A stretch of DNA of 64,000 nucleotides from Flammula alnicola (GCA_015499995.1 JADNRV010000002.1:62001-126000); one strand, 5' to 3'; shown: positions 46,901 to 57,881, counted from the first letter of the stretch. A program made the numbers and translations. Notes: generated by a model from the letters alone, not told the origin.

Positions 46901-47381
46901 GACATCGTGTGGCTGCTCCTTTGGTTTCGTCATCACGAGCCTTGCCTTTTCCACTTGACTTTCCTTCTATTCCTCCTACTACAGCACCACAGAGCATAAA
47001 TATCTGCTCCCAGACCTTGACATCGCATGACCACCACCAACTCTCTGAAAGAAGACTCAAGGCGACCAAAATCTTCTCCAATATTTGGTCAGGGATCTCA
47101 GCGGAGCAGTTGCGCTGAAGGATTGTCGACAATGGCAAGAATACATATGATATGAGATTCGATGTCAGGTTTTCGGGGGGAATTCCATTCAAAATGTTGA
47201 TGAGTTCGGTTAGAAGGCCAGAAGTTGTCGTATTTGGAGAGTGTGTCAAGCGCGACGCACCGAGGAGTGGTACGCATACGGCCTTGAGCTGTAAAAATAT
47301 TCTAGCCAATATGTTTGTAACAAGCCACAGATAAAATACCTTTCTGAAATCTGTCTCAACGGTGGAATCTTCGGTCAACAT
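43911..47381 (-). CDS. TTI1: TTI1-like TELO2-interacting HEAT-repeat protein
   Basis: Likely the TTI1 subunit of the TEL2-TTI1-TTI2 cochaperone, which helps fold PIKK kinases such as TOR, ATM and ATR. Start at 47381 with MLTEDSTVETDFRK. An intron of about 50 bases follows and is also open, so the frame looks continuous over the 1,156 codons. Family-like segments: LISYVFLPLSTILQRN, LSESWWWSCDVKVWEQIF, LIPAVLPGVISTMTKICLG, and GEIVSRGLKVMQVAV. The rest is an all-helical HEAT array, ending MMNPAWDIARNATIILKSLD. An acidic insert (EDKIEDGQESEETF) lies near 44690. No break in 3.5 kb, which contrasts sharply with nearby frame-broken genes. Assigned from N-terminal motifs and length. Confidence 0.8.
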   Translation of the reverse strand: MLTEDSTVETDFRKVFYLWLVTNILARIFLQLKAVCVPLLGASRLTHSPNTTTSGLLTELINILNGIPPENLTSNLISYVFLPLSTILQRNCSAEIPDQILEKILVALSLLSESWWWSCDVKVWEQIFMLCGAVVGGIEGKSSGKGKARDDETKGAATRCLITLLRPRTAQEATKRSILPSEAKDRLLELQEHTQSSSFVPVVGQTLDSVMTSTSSRHIPLQRASLEVTFFLIDLYLPDPLIPAVLPGVISTMTKICLGLPQGKGWANGEIVSRGLKVMQVAVTKAIGDEICIKHGALRRIRDLDDLINSEEPVQNPPFDKQKSYGTQRTESWLRGTATQLHIAINTLTPLLSHPTPSALLALSNFSAALIRSTSLTLPQTQPLLLSFLLSLSLSDYPSISSEARRSLTELLTTPSDAQILLQHTLLKNLGDNLSALPRLLSTQSDARVAHAAGLIDAVCRLASYQDAPATLSVIGKGIGKLLGPTGGIEKWGGSLLSVLEFMEPPVIVTHTSGAQLALENNPEISQWINFPDLVFKNISSSETRDSLKSMFHSLGTAGGDSCLFAVEWFVNLGRSATSSTSVAALWCACRLLEGIVGISLFEGRSAAFSARRCSKRLEKQARTLAKSIAEIWDQSDFISTPSKETLQNTEEETPFLVQHRTGIIPLHETLKLTQISNPKPTKMTHQPIIHRALCLQLIAITASIAQSHFSSLFIHTLYPVLHSLVSPVSFLSSTALATLNFVTVATSYASPSNLLLSNFDYVLDSVSRRLTQRWLDIDATKVLGVMVRLVGADIVEKAGDVVEECFDRLDEFHGYGIIVDGLIEVLTEVIKVIEMEARTTPVETSDSSTIPRAGFHKPSLDDFFDFLPRRFEDSSQEADDTDYGPAPRKAWGKNKSTEDKIEDGQESEETFTNVEPASNDEPPPTAIQALTKQIVSRSIYFLTHDSPVIRARILNLLTSSVPVLPESALLPSIHSAWPFILNRLVDHETFVVSAAAGLAEALARHVGDSMFRRVWDDIWPKFRLMLRDLEVGEKTSALTRRDKTGVGSESAYSHSHRLYRSLLRTMTFALKGVHEHEVSFWEVITSFRRFLSARAHEELQQCAIDLYVQAGKTNPDSVWLLLTSTTTDINPIMGFMMNPAWDIARNATIILKSLD

Positions 47382-48105
47382 CGAGGCAGGTTATAGTAAT
47401 TGGGAATAATGCTGCAATTGAACTAGACAAATTGAATAATGTTAGTCCCTGGTAGGAAGGAAATAAGGACTATAAACTCGCTCTGTAAGATTGTAAGATC
47501 TCGAATTATTGCGCACAAGAGGCATTTTCTACCCAGCATCCGCAGATTGGTGTGATACAAGACGAATTCAGTGCTGTTAATTGGGTTTTACGATTTGGGA
47601 GAAATTGAGATCCCTAAATGGTGCAAGGTCTGGATGGGTTATGCTCGCATGACGGTGGATGTTCAAAGACTGAGTGGCCAGTGGAGGACGGTAGCCCAGC
47701 AGTCGATCACATGATCCGATGAAGGTAGTGACGTTGAGTCGTTTGACATTTTGACCGTCTAAGCTGTCTAACAATAAAAGTCAAAGCGCATGTAACGGAA
47801 GTCCTTGCCGCTCACGGGTCGCTTATTGATTTCTCGTTGAGCCCACCAGCGGTACACAATGAAAGCTGGTTACTATCCCTGCAAAGACGTCATGACTGAG
47901 TTCCTTCCGTGTTGCCATCGTATGACTCGAGCTTTTTTGCAGAAAAAAACTCAACACTCTCTTTTTGTTCCCGATCGCATCACTGGTTAGGTCAGATTTT
48001 CCTGTCCTACTCGACCTTGCTGCTGCTTTACTAATCGCATAGTTTTGCTTGTGCAGGCCGGCGACATACTTTTCGTATCTACCGAGACAGGACAACATCG
48101 TCTTG
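47382..48105. other. Divergent intergenic region between TTI1 and ADC synthase genes
   Basis: No supported gene; presumed shared promoter region. Small open frames at 47577-47774 and 47823-48113 (-) have no recognisable features. Confidence 0.5.
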
Positions 48106-50461
48106 ATGACCATCGAGAAACCTCGGCTTCTTCTCGTCGATTCTTATGATTCATTCACGCATAAGTGAGATCCTTTTGTCTGCCTTATGTTAGCATGCTC
48201 TTATCTCCTTACCATTTTCTCGTAGTCTTGCAGCGCTTTGTCAAGAAGCGATCCCGAATGTCTCCGTGACTATCATCAAGAATGACGCCTTCACAATACA
48301 AGACTTGCGACCTTATCTCCCATACTTTTCCTGTGTGGTCGTAGGCCCCGGACCAGGTTCTCCAGATATCCCGGAAGACATTGGTCTAGTCAAAGACCTG
48401 TGGAAGTTGAAAGAGAGCGATGTCCTACCCATCTTTGGTGTTTGCCTAGGGCTCCAAAGTCTGGCAATTGAACACGGTGCCATCCTAAAGAGATTGCACA
48501 CCGTTAAACATGGCCAGATGTCGCAAATACACCATCTATCAACGGACTTGTTTGACGACGTCGGATTGGTTAAAGCTGTTCGATACCATTCACTTCATGT
48601 CGAGTTGAAGGAAGCCGGAGAGGTGGAAGAACTGGCTTGGGCGGAAGATGAAGAGAATGGAAAAGTCGTTATGGCCCTTCGCCATAAACATCGACCGTTT
48701 TGGGCTGTTCAGTACCACCCAGAGTCTGTTTGCACGGAAGGCGGAGGAATTCAAGTTGTCAGCAATTTTTGGCGTTTGGCACAGGACTGGATTAAGGATA
48801 CCGGCAGACGGACTACGCCCTGGAAATCAACTGTGGGAGATATCATTGGCCATCCTTGGCCCTACACGTCTGCTCCATCGCGGTCAATCACCCCCAATGC
48901 GTGCCCGGGTGTCACCATCTCTTCACCAAAGCGACTCGGTATCTCGACTATCGATATCTGCGAAGCATTCGATGTTTCGGAAGAATCCTCCCACTTCGTA
49001 CTCCTCGAATCAGCCGCGCAGCCAGGCCGTTTTTCTATCGTGGGATCCATATCTTCCTCGACCCTCCATATCAAATATCGCGTCGGCGATCCTTCTGTAT
49101 GTCTTACCGAAGACGGCAAGACCTCGTATGAGAAGCTGGGTTCCCAAGATATCTGGACGTGGCTCGCAGGCTTTATGCGACTGAGGAAGGTCGACGGCGG
49201 CAATCCCGAACTTCCTTTCTGGGGTGGCCTTGTCGGGTGCTTGAGCTACGAGCTCGGCGTGCATTCAATGCATGTTCCTCTCAAACGAGCCGAAAATACA
49301 TCTCCGGGAATCAACATCCCGACGTCAATCTCGTCTTCATAGAACGCAGTGTCGTCGTCGATTTGCAAACTGGACGAACGTACGTACAGTCCATCACACC
49401 GAACGATCACGCTTGGGTGATGCAGACAGTGGCAATGTTGGAAAATCTTCCTTCAACGCCTTGTACGATGGAGAGTATACTCCCTCAACATAAACCCTCC
49501 GTCACCCTTCCCGATAAAGCACTATATATCTCCAAAATTCGGGAAGCCAAAGAACATCTTTTCGCTGGCGATTCATATGAATTGTGCCTAACCGCGCAAA
49601 CACGAATATCTGTTCCTTCTTCCTCAAGTAAATCTCCTTCGACCTCATGGGAGCGTTACAAACGTCTTAGGAAGAGCAATCCAGCTCCACATTCCGCATA
49701 CTTACGGCTGCATCCAACGACTCTTCTGTCATCTTCTCCAGAACGCTTTCTTTCTTTTTCTCGAGCACCAGGGTCAGTCTGTCAGCTAAGACCGATCAAA
49801 GGAACCGTCCGTAAAACACCGCATGTTACACGTGCCATTGCAGAGCAGGCTTTAGTGGGTAGTCCCAAAGAAGTAGCTGAAAACCTCATGATCGTTGACC
49901 TCATCCGTCACGACCTACACGGAGTCGTCGGTGAAGACGTCGTAGTGAAGCAATTCTGTTCTGTGGAAGAATACGAAACTGTATGGCAGCTGGTTAGCGT
50001 AATTGAAGGAAAACGCAGTAATGGTACGAGTCAAGCCTCTGGCGCAGAGGATCAACTGGGATGGCAGGTTCTTAAGCAGTGTCTGCCACCAGGTAAGGTT
50101 TCTTCTAGCATCAATTGCGACCTCTGCTCATTTCTTTCTAGGGAGCATGACAGGAGCTCCGAAGAAGCGTAGTGTTGAAATTCTTCAAAACTTAGAGCAT
50201 CAAGAAAGAGGCGTCTATTCAGGGGTCTTCGGTTATTGGTGCGTTGGAGGCGGCGGTGATTGGTCGGTGACGATCCGTAGTTGTTTTAAATATCAAGACG
50301 ACAGAGGGTCACGACCAGATGATCTGTCTGGGGCGGCATCTGAGGAATGGGTCGTGGGTGCAGGCGGTGCGATCACTGCTCTGTCCGATCCTGAAGGAGA
50401 GTGGGAGGAGATGATAATAAAGCTTCAGAGCGTTTTACGTGCATTTGGAGCTTTGTCATAG
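48106..50461 (+). CDS. ABZ1: Bifunctional 4-amino-4-deoxychorismate synthase (PabA-PabB fusion), one frameshift
   Basis: First committed step of p-aminobenzoate and folate synthesis: glutamine amidotransferase fused to the chorismate-aminating synthase, as in fungi. Exon 1 (48106-48164) encodes MTIEKPRLLLVDSYDSFTHN; intron to 48225. Amidotransferase: VVVGPGPGSPDIPED, IFGVCLGLQSLAIEHG with nucleophile Cys, and WAVQYHPESVCT with the catalytic His-x-Glu. Synthase: AGDSYELCLTAQT, LRPIKGTVRKTP, GSPKEVAENLMIVDLIRHDL, then over an intron near 50094-50150 SMTGAPKKRSVEIL, all chorismate-enzyme signatures. The frame is clean except for one missing base near 49314, between ENTSPGI and HPDVNLVFIERS. Stop at 50459-50461. 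Because this enzyme is needed for folate, a sequencing error is likely. Confidence 0.92.
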
Positions 50462-51466
50462 CCTTTGGTATATTTGACTTTTTCACTGGTTTATTTAAAT
50501 GTGATTTTTTTTCTTTTTCATTTTCATCTCTTTAGGTTGCCTATGGACGGAATTGACATAGGCATCGATGCATATGTACCCTATATAGTAAGTATGTCAT
50601 TGGTCCTCGCCATTACAGTGACCCACGGATTTCACGACAAGGTCACCACTGTCGGACCTCAACGCTCGTTTCCAACATGACATTCCACAGATACATATGC
50701 TCCCACAGTCCACACCCATCAACGACGACGCCAGTCCCTCGTTCCTGCGCGATATCTTCCAGAATTCAATGCTTCGTATGGAGCGACGTATGTTCCCTTG
50801 GAAATCGTACTGAAGTTCGTGATAGTTTATATCAAGCCCGTTGTTCATAACTTGTCTGGGTTTGGTCGACCATTTGACCGTTCCTCATTAAACGCTGACC
50901 AACGCCGACTATTGGTCTCTTAAAATAGACCAATGTCAGACGACAATCAATCTGTATACAGCAGCCGACTATTCAAGTTGACTTGATGTCTGGAGACTGG
51001 CAATGATATGATGGAATAACGACCAACTAAGGTGACATGGGAAACACGTTGGGAGTTGAGGTGACGGACAGATTCAACCGGGCGCCTTAATGAACCCCAT
51101 GCTCTTTCTAATCTAATCATGGTGTATCAAAACTGTCCCTCGGCCGCGGCGTGTAAACTTGGAACTACGAGAGGTTGATGGGAATCTCCCATATAACCCG
51201 GCAAAAATGAGTCGATGAATCTCTACCCCGTTCTTTACCCTTCTATTTGATTTTCACTGGTCGACTCTGGTTCAGGATAGTGTGGCATTGTAATTTCTCT
51301 CTGACTGGGTTCGGTAGTATAGTTGGGCTGCACATCTTATCAATCTGGATTCCTCCATAAGGCAGCACGGCGCATCTTTACGACAGAGACACATTGGTGA
51401 GCAGATAAAGCAGTGTGTATATACTTTGTCTCTAACCAAGTTCCTTTGATTTCAAGTCTAGAGGAA
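50462..51466. other. 1 kb intergenic region
   Basis: No supported gene. A small inverted repeat lies at 50911-50934. The right side is the promoter of the membrane-protein gene, with ATATAACC near 51190. Confidence 0.45.
50911..50934. repeat. Perfect 8-bp inverted repeat
   Basis: ATTGGTCT and AGACCAAT separated by 8 bases. Could be a bound palindrome or a hairpin; ATTGG/CCAAT cores resemble CCAAT-box elements in both orientations. Confidence 0.5.
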
Positions 51467-53321
51467 ATGTCTATGGACAGCAGGTTTTGGCTGAAAGCTG
51501 CTCTTCTGTGGATTTCGAGCTGTTCAGTGGCGCAGTCAACATTTGTCACTCCTTTCTTGCAACCGGTAGAATTGCCTAAAATTTCGATTCGCCGAACTTT
51601 TAACTAATCCATTTGGACACAGTCCTTTTTATTCGACTGGAATGACCCAACGCAACCTGTTCCTATACCTACCACAGGTTTGGGAAATTTTTTTGCCCCG
51701 ATTTCTTAGCTGAAAGTCCATCAGAACAATGCGAAACTATTCACATAACCTGGTCGCGCGGCATTGAAACCGGGTATGTTGTCTCTACCTGGGAAGCCCC
51801 AGGTTATCTAATGTGCTATAGACCAAATCCGACAGCGCCTTATTTCCTCCAGGTATATACCTCGTACGTTTTCCCGAAATTGACCAAAGAAGAAGGGCAC
51901 AGCTGAATGCCAGTTGTCGTAGCGCCTTCATTCAACCATTTATTATTCCGGCAGGAGATGGCCTGAGCTTTGTGAATTATTTCCTTGCATCGGCTCCGAT
52001 GATTACCATCTTATAAGCATTTCTTTCCTTAGGATTGGCCTGTTCCATTTGCGCCAGACACACTTGTGAGTTATAATTGTTAACAATACTCGTATCAGTT
52101 CTGAAATGCTGATATTTACTAGTACCAAATTTGCATGGTGAGAGCGTTTAAGTGGACACGCAAATGAGTGGAAGGTTGCTCAACCTACAAATTCTTAGTT
52201 CGACAAGTTCGGTAATACTGGAGGCTGCCAGAACACCTACACAGTTATACCTGCCAGCACGTCGTCAACTTGCGCTAATGTGACATTTTATCCCCAACTC
52301 GGTGTAACAGCCATAGTCGATAATGGCCCAATGTCGCAATACGGTTTCATCGACCAAGTAAGTTCTTAGCCTTATGATTGGTTTAAATTTCATTTCATTG
52401 ATCTCAGCTATAGTGTACGGACATTTCTCTTATGCCAACAGGCGGAACGCCGCCCTATACATTGACAGTGAGCTCTTTTATGTCGCGCCGCATATAAGTA
52501 ACGGCTGATTTATCTGACAGGTTGCACCAGCCCTCCATCCTCCTTATAATATAACATCCTTCGACAAGCCTATTAACTGGACCGTCAGTCTTAATTGGGC
52601 AATGCCATTTTTCATTAGCCTCGCCGATTCGAATGGCAGCCTGTGGTCCAATGGCCCTCTCCACGCTGGAGGCGGAGGAACGGTTGCATGTCTTGCTGGG
52701 AACGTAACTTCAAGGTAAGCAACATGGCTGTCACTCATATAAATCATTAAAACCACATTGCTTTTCAGTCGACATGTAAAAGTCCCAGTAGCCGTTGGAG
52801 TCAGCTTTGCAGGATTGATTGTTGGCATTCTAGCTGGCACTGGCGGGGTACTTCTTTTCTTGAAACGCCATTCCAAGAAGCAATCAGGTGGCTTCGTGGC
52901 ACTCTCGGATCCAACACCTTCTTCTTTCTGGCACCGAATAATGGAGCAAAGCTCGACCCAAAATCGCGTAGAGCCCTTCCGAATGCCTGTTACAAGTGAA
53001 GAAGGATCTACAGGCCAAAACCAGGTGTACGTTCTACATCATGACAGCAATGCTTCTCCAGTCACCATCCTCCATCAAAATGGGACAGAAATCGTAGAGC
53101 TTCCACCTCGGTACCTGGTGTCTTCGCCATCTGAAAGCGAAGCGCCGAGTGAAGGTTTCAGTCGCAGGGCCGATAGGGCCAGCGGCAATCGAAGTCCAAC
53201 TAAAGGATCTCCTGTTGAGCGAAGCGAACGTCATTACGACCCTCGTGGACCTCTTACCTTGCATCAACCACGCCAACCAAAGAGTATACCGAGGAAACTA
53301 TCTCATTCAGGCTCTCTATAG
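51467..53321 (+). CDS. Type I membrane protein with secreted ectodomain, Agaricomycete family
   Basis: About ten exons join in frame. The start encodes MSMDSRFWLKAALLWISSC, then SVAQS, a signal peptide. The ectodomain has CETIHITWSRGIETGPNP, TAPYFLQVYTS, FIIPAGDGLSF, DWPVPFAPDTLYQICM, FDKFGNTGGCQNTYTVIP, then a second module CTDISLMPTGGTPPYTLT, VAPALHPPYNIT and INWTVSLNWAMPFFISLADS. These look like tandem beta-sandwich modules with paired Cys. A single transmembrane helix follows near 52785-52850 (VAVGVSFAGLIVGILAGTGG) with basic KRHSKK inside. The cytosolic tail of about 150 residues is Ser/Pro-rich and ends RKLSHSGSL. Intact. Function unknown; a cell-surface sensor or wall-anchored receptor would fit the layout. 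Confidence 0.7.
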
Positions 53322-54380
53322 GACCGTCTTATATTGTTACTGAGTATATTTATTTCAACGATACCCAGACAAGTCTTCCTTTCCTTTATTACCCAGATCC
53401 GTGCACCTTGTCTTTTCCTTCTCGTTGTAGTCGGGTTTCTACTTTTTTGGACTGTTTTTGTGCGGCCAACCATGGACAGGCCTCTATCAAAAAAAAATGT
53501 AAGGGGCTAGGTGCCCCACAGTTTCTCAGGCTGTTTCTGAGCGCCCCTGCTGGCCGTTTCTCGTTTTTGACTACGTTTCTTGCGTGGAGAGGCTGAAATC
53601 AAGCCTTTGCCCTCCACTTCTGCACTTCGTTTTCTGATCCGCCCAACCAACGTTGGGACGGAGCAACGTCTTTCTTTGTTGGGGGTACCCCACATGTTTA
53701 CCTTCAAGGAGATTATCGCGACATCTTCGACCTCAATACTATCACAACCCTATGATGATAACCGCCCACATCTCCAACTTCAACGAATCAATGAAGGGTA
53801 TGCTGCACATGCTCCTCTTCATTATGTTTTATTATTTCCCTTCAGAGAACTGGTCTGGTATCAGGTACATGTCTGGTAATCGAGGCGCATTACACTTTTA
53901 CAATGATGAATAGTGCCACATTCCGGATCCATCCTCGACAACATTGATGATTTTATGTGGATGTCCAACAGCATCAAAAATTAAATAGGATAAGATTTTC
54001 ATTTTTACAGTTGAAAGGTCGGGAAAGATGAAAAATAGTGATTTGGGTCCTCGGGAAAGAGGCGTTGGGCGCTAGTCGGGCAATATTTCTATTCCAAATG
54101 CGGCAAGGGCCCCGCAGCGCCCCGCGGTCCGCAGCTGAGATCACAAAAAGGGGTCAGGACTCTTACGTAAAAGGATCGGGCCAATCGGCTATTTTTAGTC
54201 AAATAGGGCGGTGCATAACTGCCGCTGGTCGAGCCTGACGAGTAAGGTGAATCCTTTCCTCTACCACACACCACTACGACATTTCCCATTATACTCTATG
54301 ATTATACTATCAAATGGGTTAGTGCCCTTGGATGCCTGCTATGCTAAACTTCACACTCTAATTTACTAAGTATGTACTTA
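53322..54380. other. 1 kb region without a confident gene
   Basis: Open frames at 53580-53879 (+) and 53507-53707 (-) have no recognisable domain, no splice support and odd composition. Some might be a decayed exon of a DUF6593-like gene, but I cannot show it. Confidence 0.35.
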
Positions 54381-55357
54381 GTGCAAAGCGTCTGAATCAA
54401 AACTGTCTTTGGCCCTCCCGCCAACGTTGACAGAAGATCCGTTCGCAGAGGGTTCATCGATATCAGGTTCGTCACAATTACCACCTCCGCGGTAAGCTTT
54501 GCAAAATCCTTCAAGTATTCAAGGAGTGTTGCTAATATCACGTTTTTGAAAGTTATCTGGAGAAGCACCCCAAGACTCAAATAACCTATGACTTCACTCC
54601 TCAAACTAACCCCGCGAATAGCATGATTATGAGCCCTCCAAATTATCTCAGAAGCCAGTATCCCTCGTATTACATATCAGTCAACATGAATGTCTTTACC
54701 CCGTTCTCATATATCACCACAATTCGAAGAGATAGTTGGGATGGCGAAGTAGTCGGCGATTTTGAGTATGATCTAGAATTATTGTTGCGGATTATGGAAT
54801 CTAATATATCTTCTTTAGAATGGCTGTATCGGGTCTGCGAAGGTTAAGCACTGTTTGCCTACGGGGTATGAATGTCCCATCGACGAGATGTTAGAAGTCA
54901 ATACGAAGATGTTCCGCGGAGGAACGGTGAGCAATGTCACTGCCAGATAAAATTGAAACTGCCGAGTTGCTGACCAACTCTCAGACATATCTATGGAAAA
55001 GTAAAAAGGATTCTGGCCTGGAGACAATGCACATGTACTGGGAAGAATCATCCTATGCGAGTTCATCGACGTTATCGGTGAGTGCTATATTTCGATCTCA
55101 AATCGCCCATGCTGATGGCCCAATAGTGCTTCTTGGGCAAAGAGAAAATGGTCGTAAATTTACTTGCAAAGTTTATGCCATCCACACTTCCACGTCGACC
55201 TGGCCGACCTGCGAGCCTGACAAGGATAGATGTGACGCCGAAGGGTCATGACTACCTCGACGAGATAGTCTTGTCGATGCTCATTGTAGAACGTATGCGA
55301 ACATCACCTTCAGCGTTGAAAGATCTGCCCGCTTCCATGTTGAAAGAGTTATTCTGA
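54381..55357 (+). CDS. DUF6593-like small protein, start unresolved
   Basis: Spliced exons read ESKLSLALPPTLTEDPFAEG, then (intron about 54493-54551) LEKHPKTQITYDF, then SPPNYLRSQYPSYYISVNM, PFSYITTIRRDSWDGEVVG. The latter pattern (SYITTIRR, VGDFE) matches the small fungal DUF6593 family as I know it. Introns near 54768-54820 and 54928-54984 lead to CIGSAKVKHCLPTGYECPID, KMFRGGT and TYLWKSKKD. After one more intron near 55080-55128 it continues to LDEIVLSMLIVERMRT and stops at 55357. The open frame starts just after a splice-acceptor-like TTAG at 54377-54380, so the ATG lies in an unidentified 5' exon. Role unknown. Confidence 0.5.
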
Positions 55358-55483
55358 AGTTACTATGTACACAATGCATGTGTTCGAGATAAAAGGTTTC
55401 GCATCATGCCAACAGGGCGATGTGTTTCAATTCGCTGAGATTTCCATAAGGTTATCAAGAAACGGAACTGAGATATGTGCAGC

Positions 55484-56795
55484 TCACTTTCGGACCTGCT
55501 GCCCAACCTTCATTGGTGGGTATGAGACTTCATCACCATCAGACTTGCCAGACTTGATATGTTCCGCTCTTAATTGTCGTGCTTCGTCATTCAATATAGG
55601 AATGGGAATCAAATCGTAGTCGGACGACAAGTGCCAAAAGAATGTTGACGAGATGCGAATCAGAGGCCTGTCTGGGAACGTCTCTTTCCGCTGTTCGATG
55701 ACCTGAAAGAGAAGCAAAACAAATAGGTTAAGAAAACGAAATAATACTCGAACAAAACAACTGACCGCCAACGTTTGTTCATTCACGACAACTTCGTGGA
55801 ATCCAGCCTTAATCAAACCACCAGAGATGTGTTCAAGCTGTTTCCAGCTTGGACCAGCAAATTATTTCCAGGGGGATTTTAACGGGTATACGTTTGCCCG
55901 TGTTTCGTGCCCATATATTCAGGCCAGGGTAGCGAGAACGACCATGGATAGTCAGAAAGTTGAGGTCCGTGTGGAATCCTGCCAAGATGGTATCCTTCTT
56001 TCCATACTTGACCAAGTCAGAAGCAGTGGGCGCCAGCAAATGAGGTCTGTGATAGTTGGATGAGCCCGTAGATGGTGTAGACAAATGAACAAACCCAAAA
56101 CGTCCTGCTTGGCTGAATGTTTCAGCAGGTATACCAAGGCCAATAGCCACCATATCTGCAAGGTCTGCGACACTGCAAGTTGTGTTAGAATATTACGCGA
56201 AGACAGGATCGGAATAACAACATACGCATTCTTCATGGATTTTCCCCATTGTTCCATGGTGACAGGCCATCTCTCCTTAAGAAAGGCGACTTGGGGGACG
56301 ACATTCGGAGCATTCAAACCAGGGAAGTCGTCTTGTACGGGGGCGCCTCGCTCATTTCCAAAAGAAACGACATTTCGGATCAGGGGAATGGGCTGAAATA
56401 TCTAGAGGCCTCTCCGATGGCTCGAGAGCCTCAATAATTCTGAGACAAGGCTCGTCCACTGCACATTTTGGTTTCTCCGTGTTTTCCAGGGTTACGCCAA
56501 CTTGGTAACCAAGCTCGGGGCGTTCGTCCTTCTTCAATTCTTCTTGAGGCTGATTAAAGTAGTCCTCCATCAAATCCAAGAAAGTCGAGTTGTCTTTCTC
56601 TGAAACGCGGGAATCATGTAAGACCAGACCGCCGTATATAATGAGGGAATCAGCAGCCTGAAATTATGTCCATTAGAGGGGTAGAAATATGTCTGCCTCT
56701 GTCTTTACGCGCACCTTCTTGCATTCCTGGATCACCGCTTCAGAATCTCGCGGTTGAGCAAGGAAAAGATCCAGATCAATGACCGGAAGGTCCAT
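55484..56795 (-). CDS. 2-oxoglutarate/Fe(II)-dependent oxygenase-like protein, four frame breaks
   Basis: Isopenicillin-N-synthase/clavaminate-type fold. Start 56795 with MDLPVIDLDLFLAQPRDSE, the usual N-terminal strand. DSLIIYGGLVLHDSRVSE follows an intron. A helical middle has FLDLMEDYFNQPQEELKKD and CRFFWK, then PNVVPQVAFLKERWP. The catalytic core has LAGFHTDLNFLTIHGRSR (facial triad His and Asp) and, after LEHISGGLIKAG, FHEVVVNEQTLA with the distal His; RISSTFFWHL follows. Breaks that a single added base would fix lie near 56358 (AAA), 56327, 55872 (C5) and 55843 (AAA). Stop at 55484-55486, near VGQQVRK. All metal ligands are present. Substrate unknown. With four breaks it is either a young pseudogene or, more likely, poorly sequenced. 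Confidence 0.72.
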
Positions 56796-57044
56796 GGAGA
56801 TGTCGTGGCGGCCATTATGGTTGGATAAAAGAAAGAGATTGTCCACGCCCAGCTTGGCAGAGGGCCACTTATCTAGGCAAATCAGTTGACAGAGCCATAT
56901 GCATTTGAGGAAGAGTGTGGGGACTGAAGCACAGCCACCCTCTAATTTCCGGCAACGGAATGGAATATGACTTGTTTGGACTTGCTTTATATTCGACCAC
57001 TACCTTGACTCACGACACACACGCCTCACTTTCAGCCAGACACA

Positions 57045-57881
57045 ATGATCAAGGCAAGTTTTCTAAGCTCCTTCCCCTCCGATTTCACACTAATGCCCCT
57101 CTCATCGCTGCCTTAGATATGGAGCATGAAGAAGAACGAGGACGCTGCGGCGAAGAAGAAGCCAAAGACCAGTGCCGCTCAGATTCGAGTTCAGAAAGGT
57201 GACAATGCTTTGATTAGACTCGCCATGGGGATCGTTGTACTGAGTTTTCTGTTCTTAAATACAGATTTGACTGAGCTCGACCTTCCATCTACGATGCAGA
57301 CCAACTTCCCTGATCCCACCGATCTCCTTAACTTCAGTCTGACGATCACACCAGACGAAGGTGCGCGCCTTTCTACCTTCTGCAATTCAAACGCTGACCT
57401 TTCGGGATAGGTATGTACAAGGGTGGCGCGTTCAATTTCTCCTTTGCCATCAACACCAATTACCCTCACGACCCCCAAAGGTCAAGTGCACACAAACAGT
57501 AAGTTAGGTCACCCTAAAATTATTATACCCAGAGTAACTGACCTATTGAACTAAAAAGATCTACCATCCAAATGTGGATCTGGAGGGAAATGTGTGCTTG
57601 AACATCCTCAGAGAGGACTGGAAGCCTGTGCTTAACCTCAACTCCGTGATGGTTGGGCTGCAATATTTGTTCCTCGAGCCAAATGCGGACGATCCTCTCA
57701 ATAAAGGTGAGATCAACTCTTTTTGATGTCAAGGTCGTATTCTGAAAACGATCTTTATCATTCTTCAGAGGCAGCTCTGGAAATGAGCAAGAGCCGAGAT
57801 CAGTTCCTCAGCAATGTGAAGGTTTCCATGCGTGGCGGCAGCATCAAAGGCGTCCAATACGATAACGTACTCGCACGATAA
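57045..57881 (+). CDS. UBC12: NEDD8-conjugating enzyme UBC12 (E2)
   Basis: Transfers NEDD8/Rub1 to cullins, activating SCF ligases. Coding exon 1 (57045-57053) is only nine bases, MIK; the intron at 57054-57116 begins GCAAG, a GC-AG intron. The second exon gives [20 protein letters not shown], the N-terminal extension that docks the NEDD8 E1. The UBC fold follows: [31 protein letters not shown], then [19 protein letters not shown] with the catalytic Cys, [19 protein letters not shown] and a final [18 protein letters not shown]. Five introns. One C is apparently missing in the run at 57472-57476, where PPKVKCTQT should be encoded. Extension plus catalytic motif separates it from other E2 enzymes. 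Confidence 0.93.

Noticed and set aside
53580..53913. Two overlapping plus-strand frames before the DUF6593-like gene
   Set aside because: No recognisable motif; composition and overlap in different frames suggest non-coding sequence.
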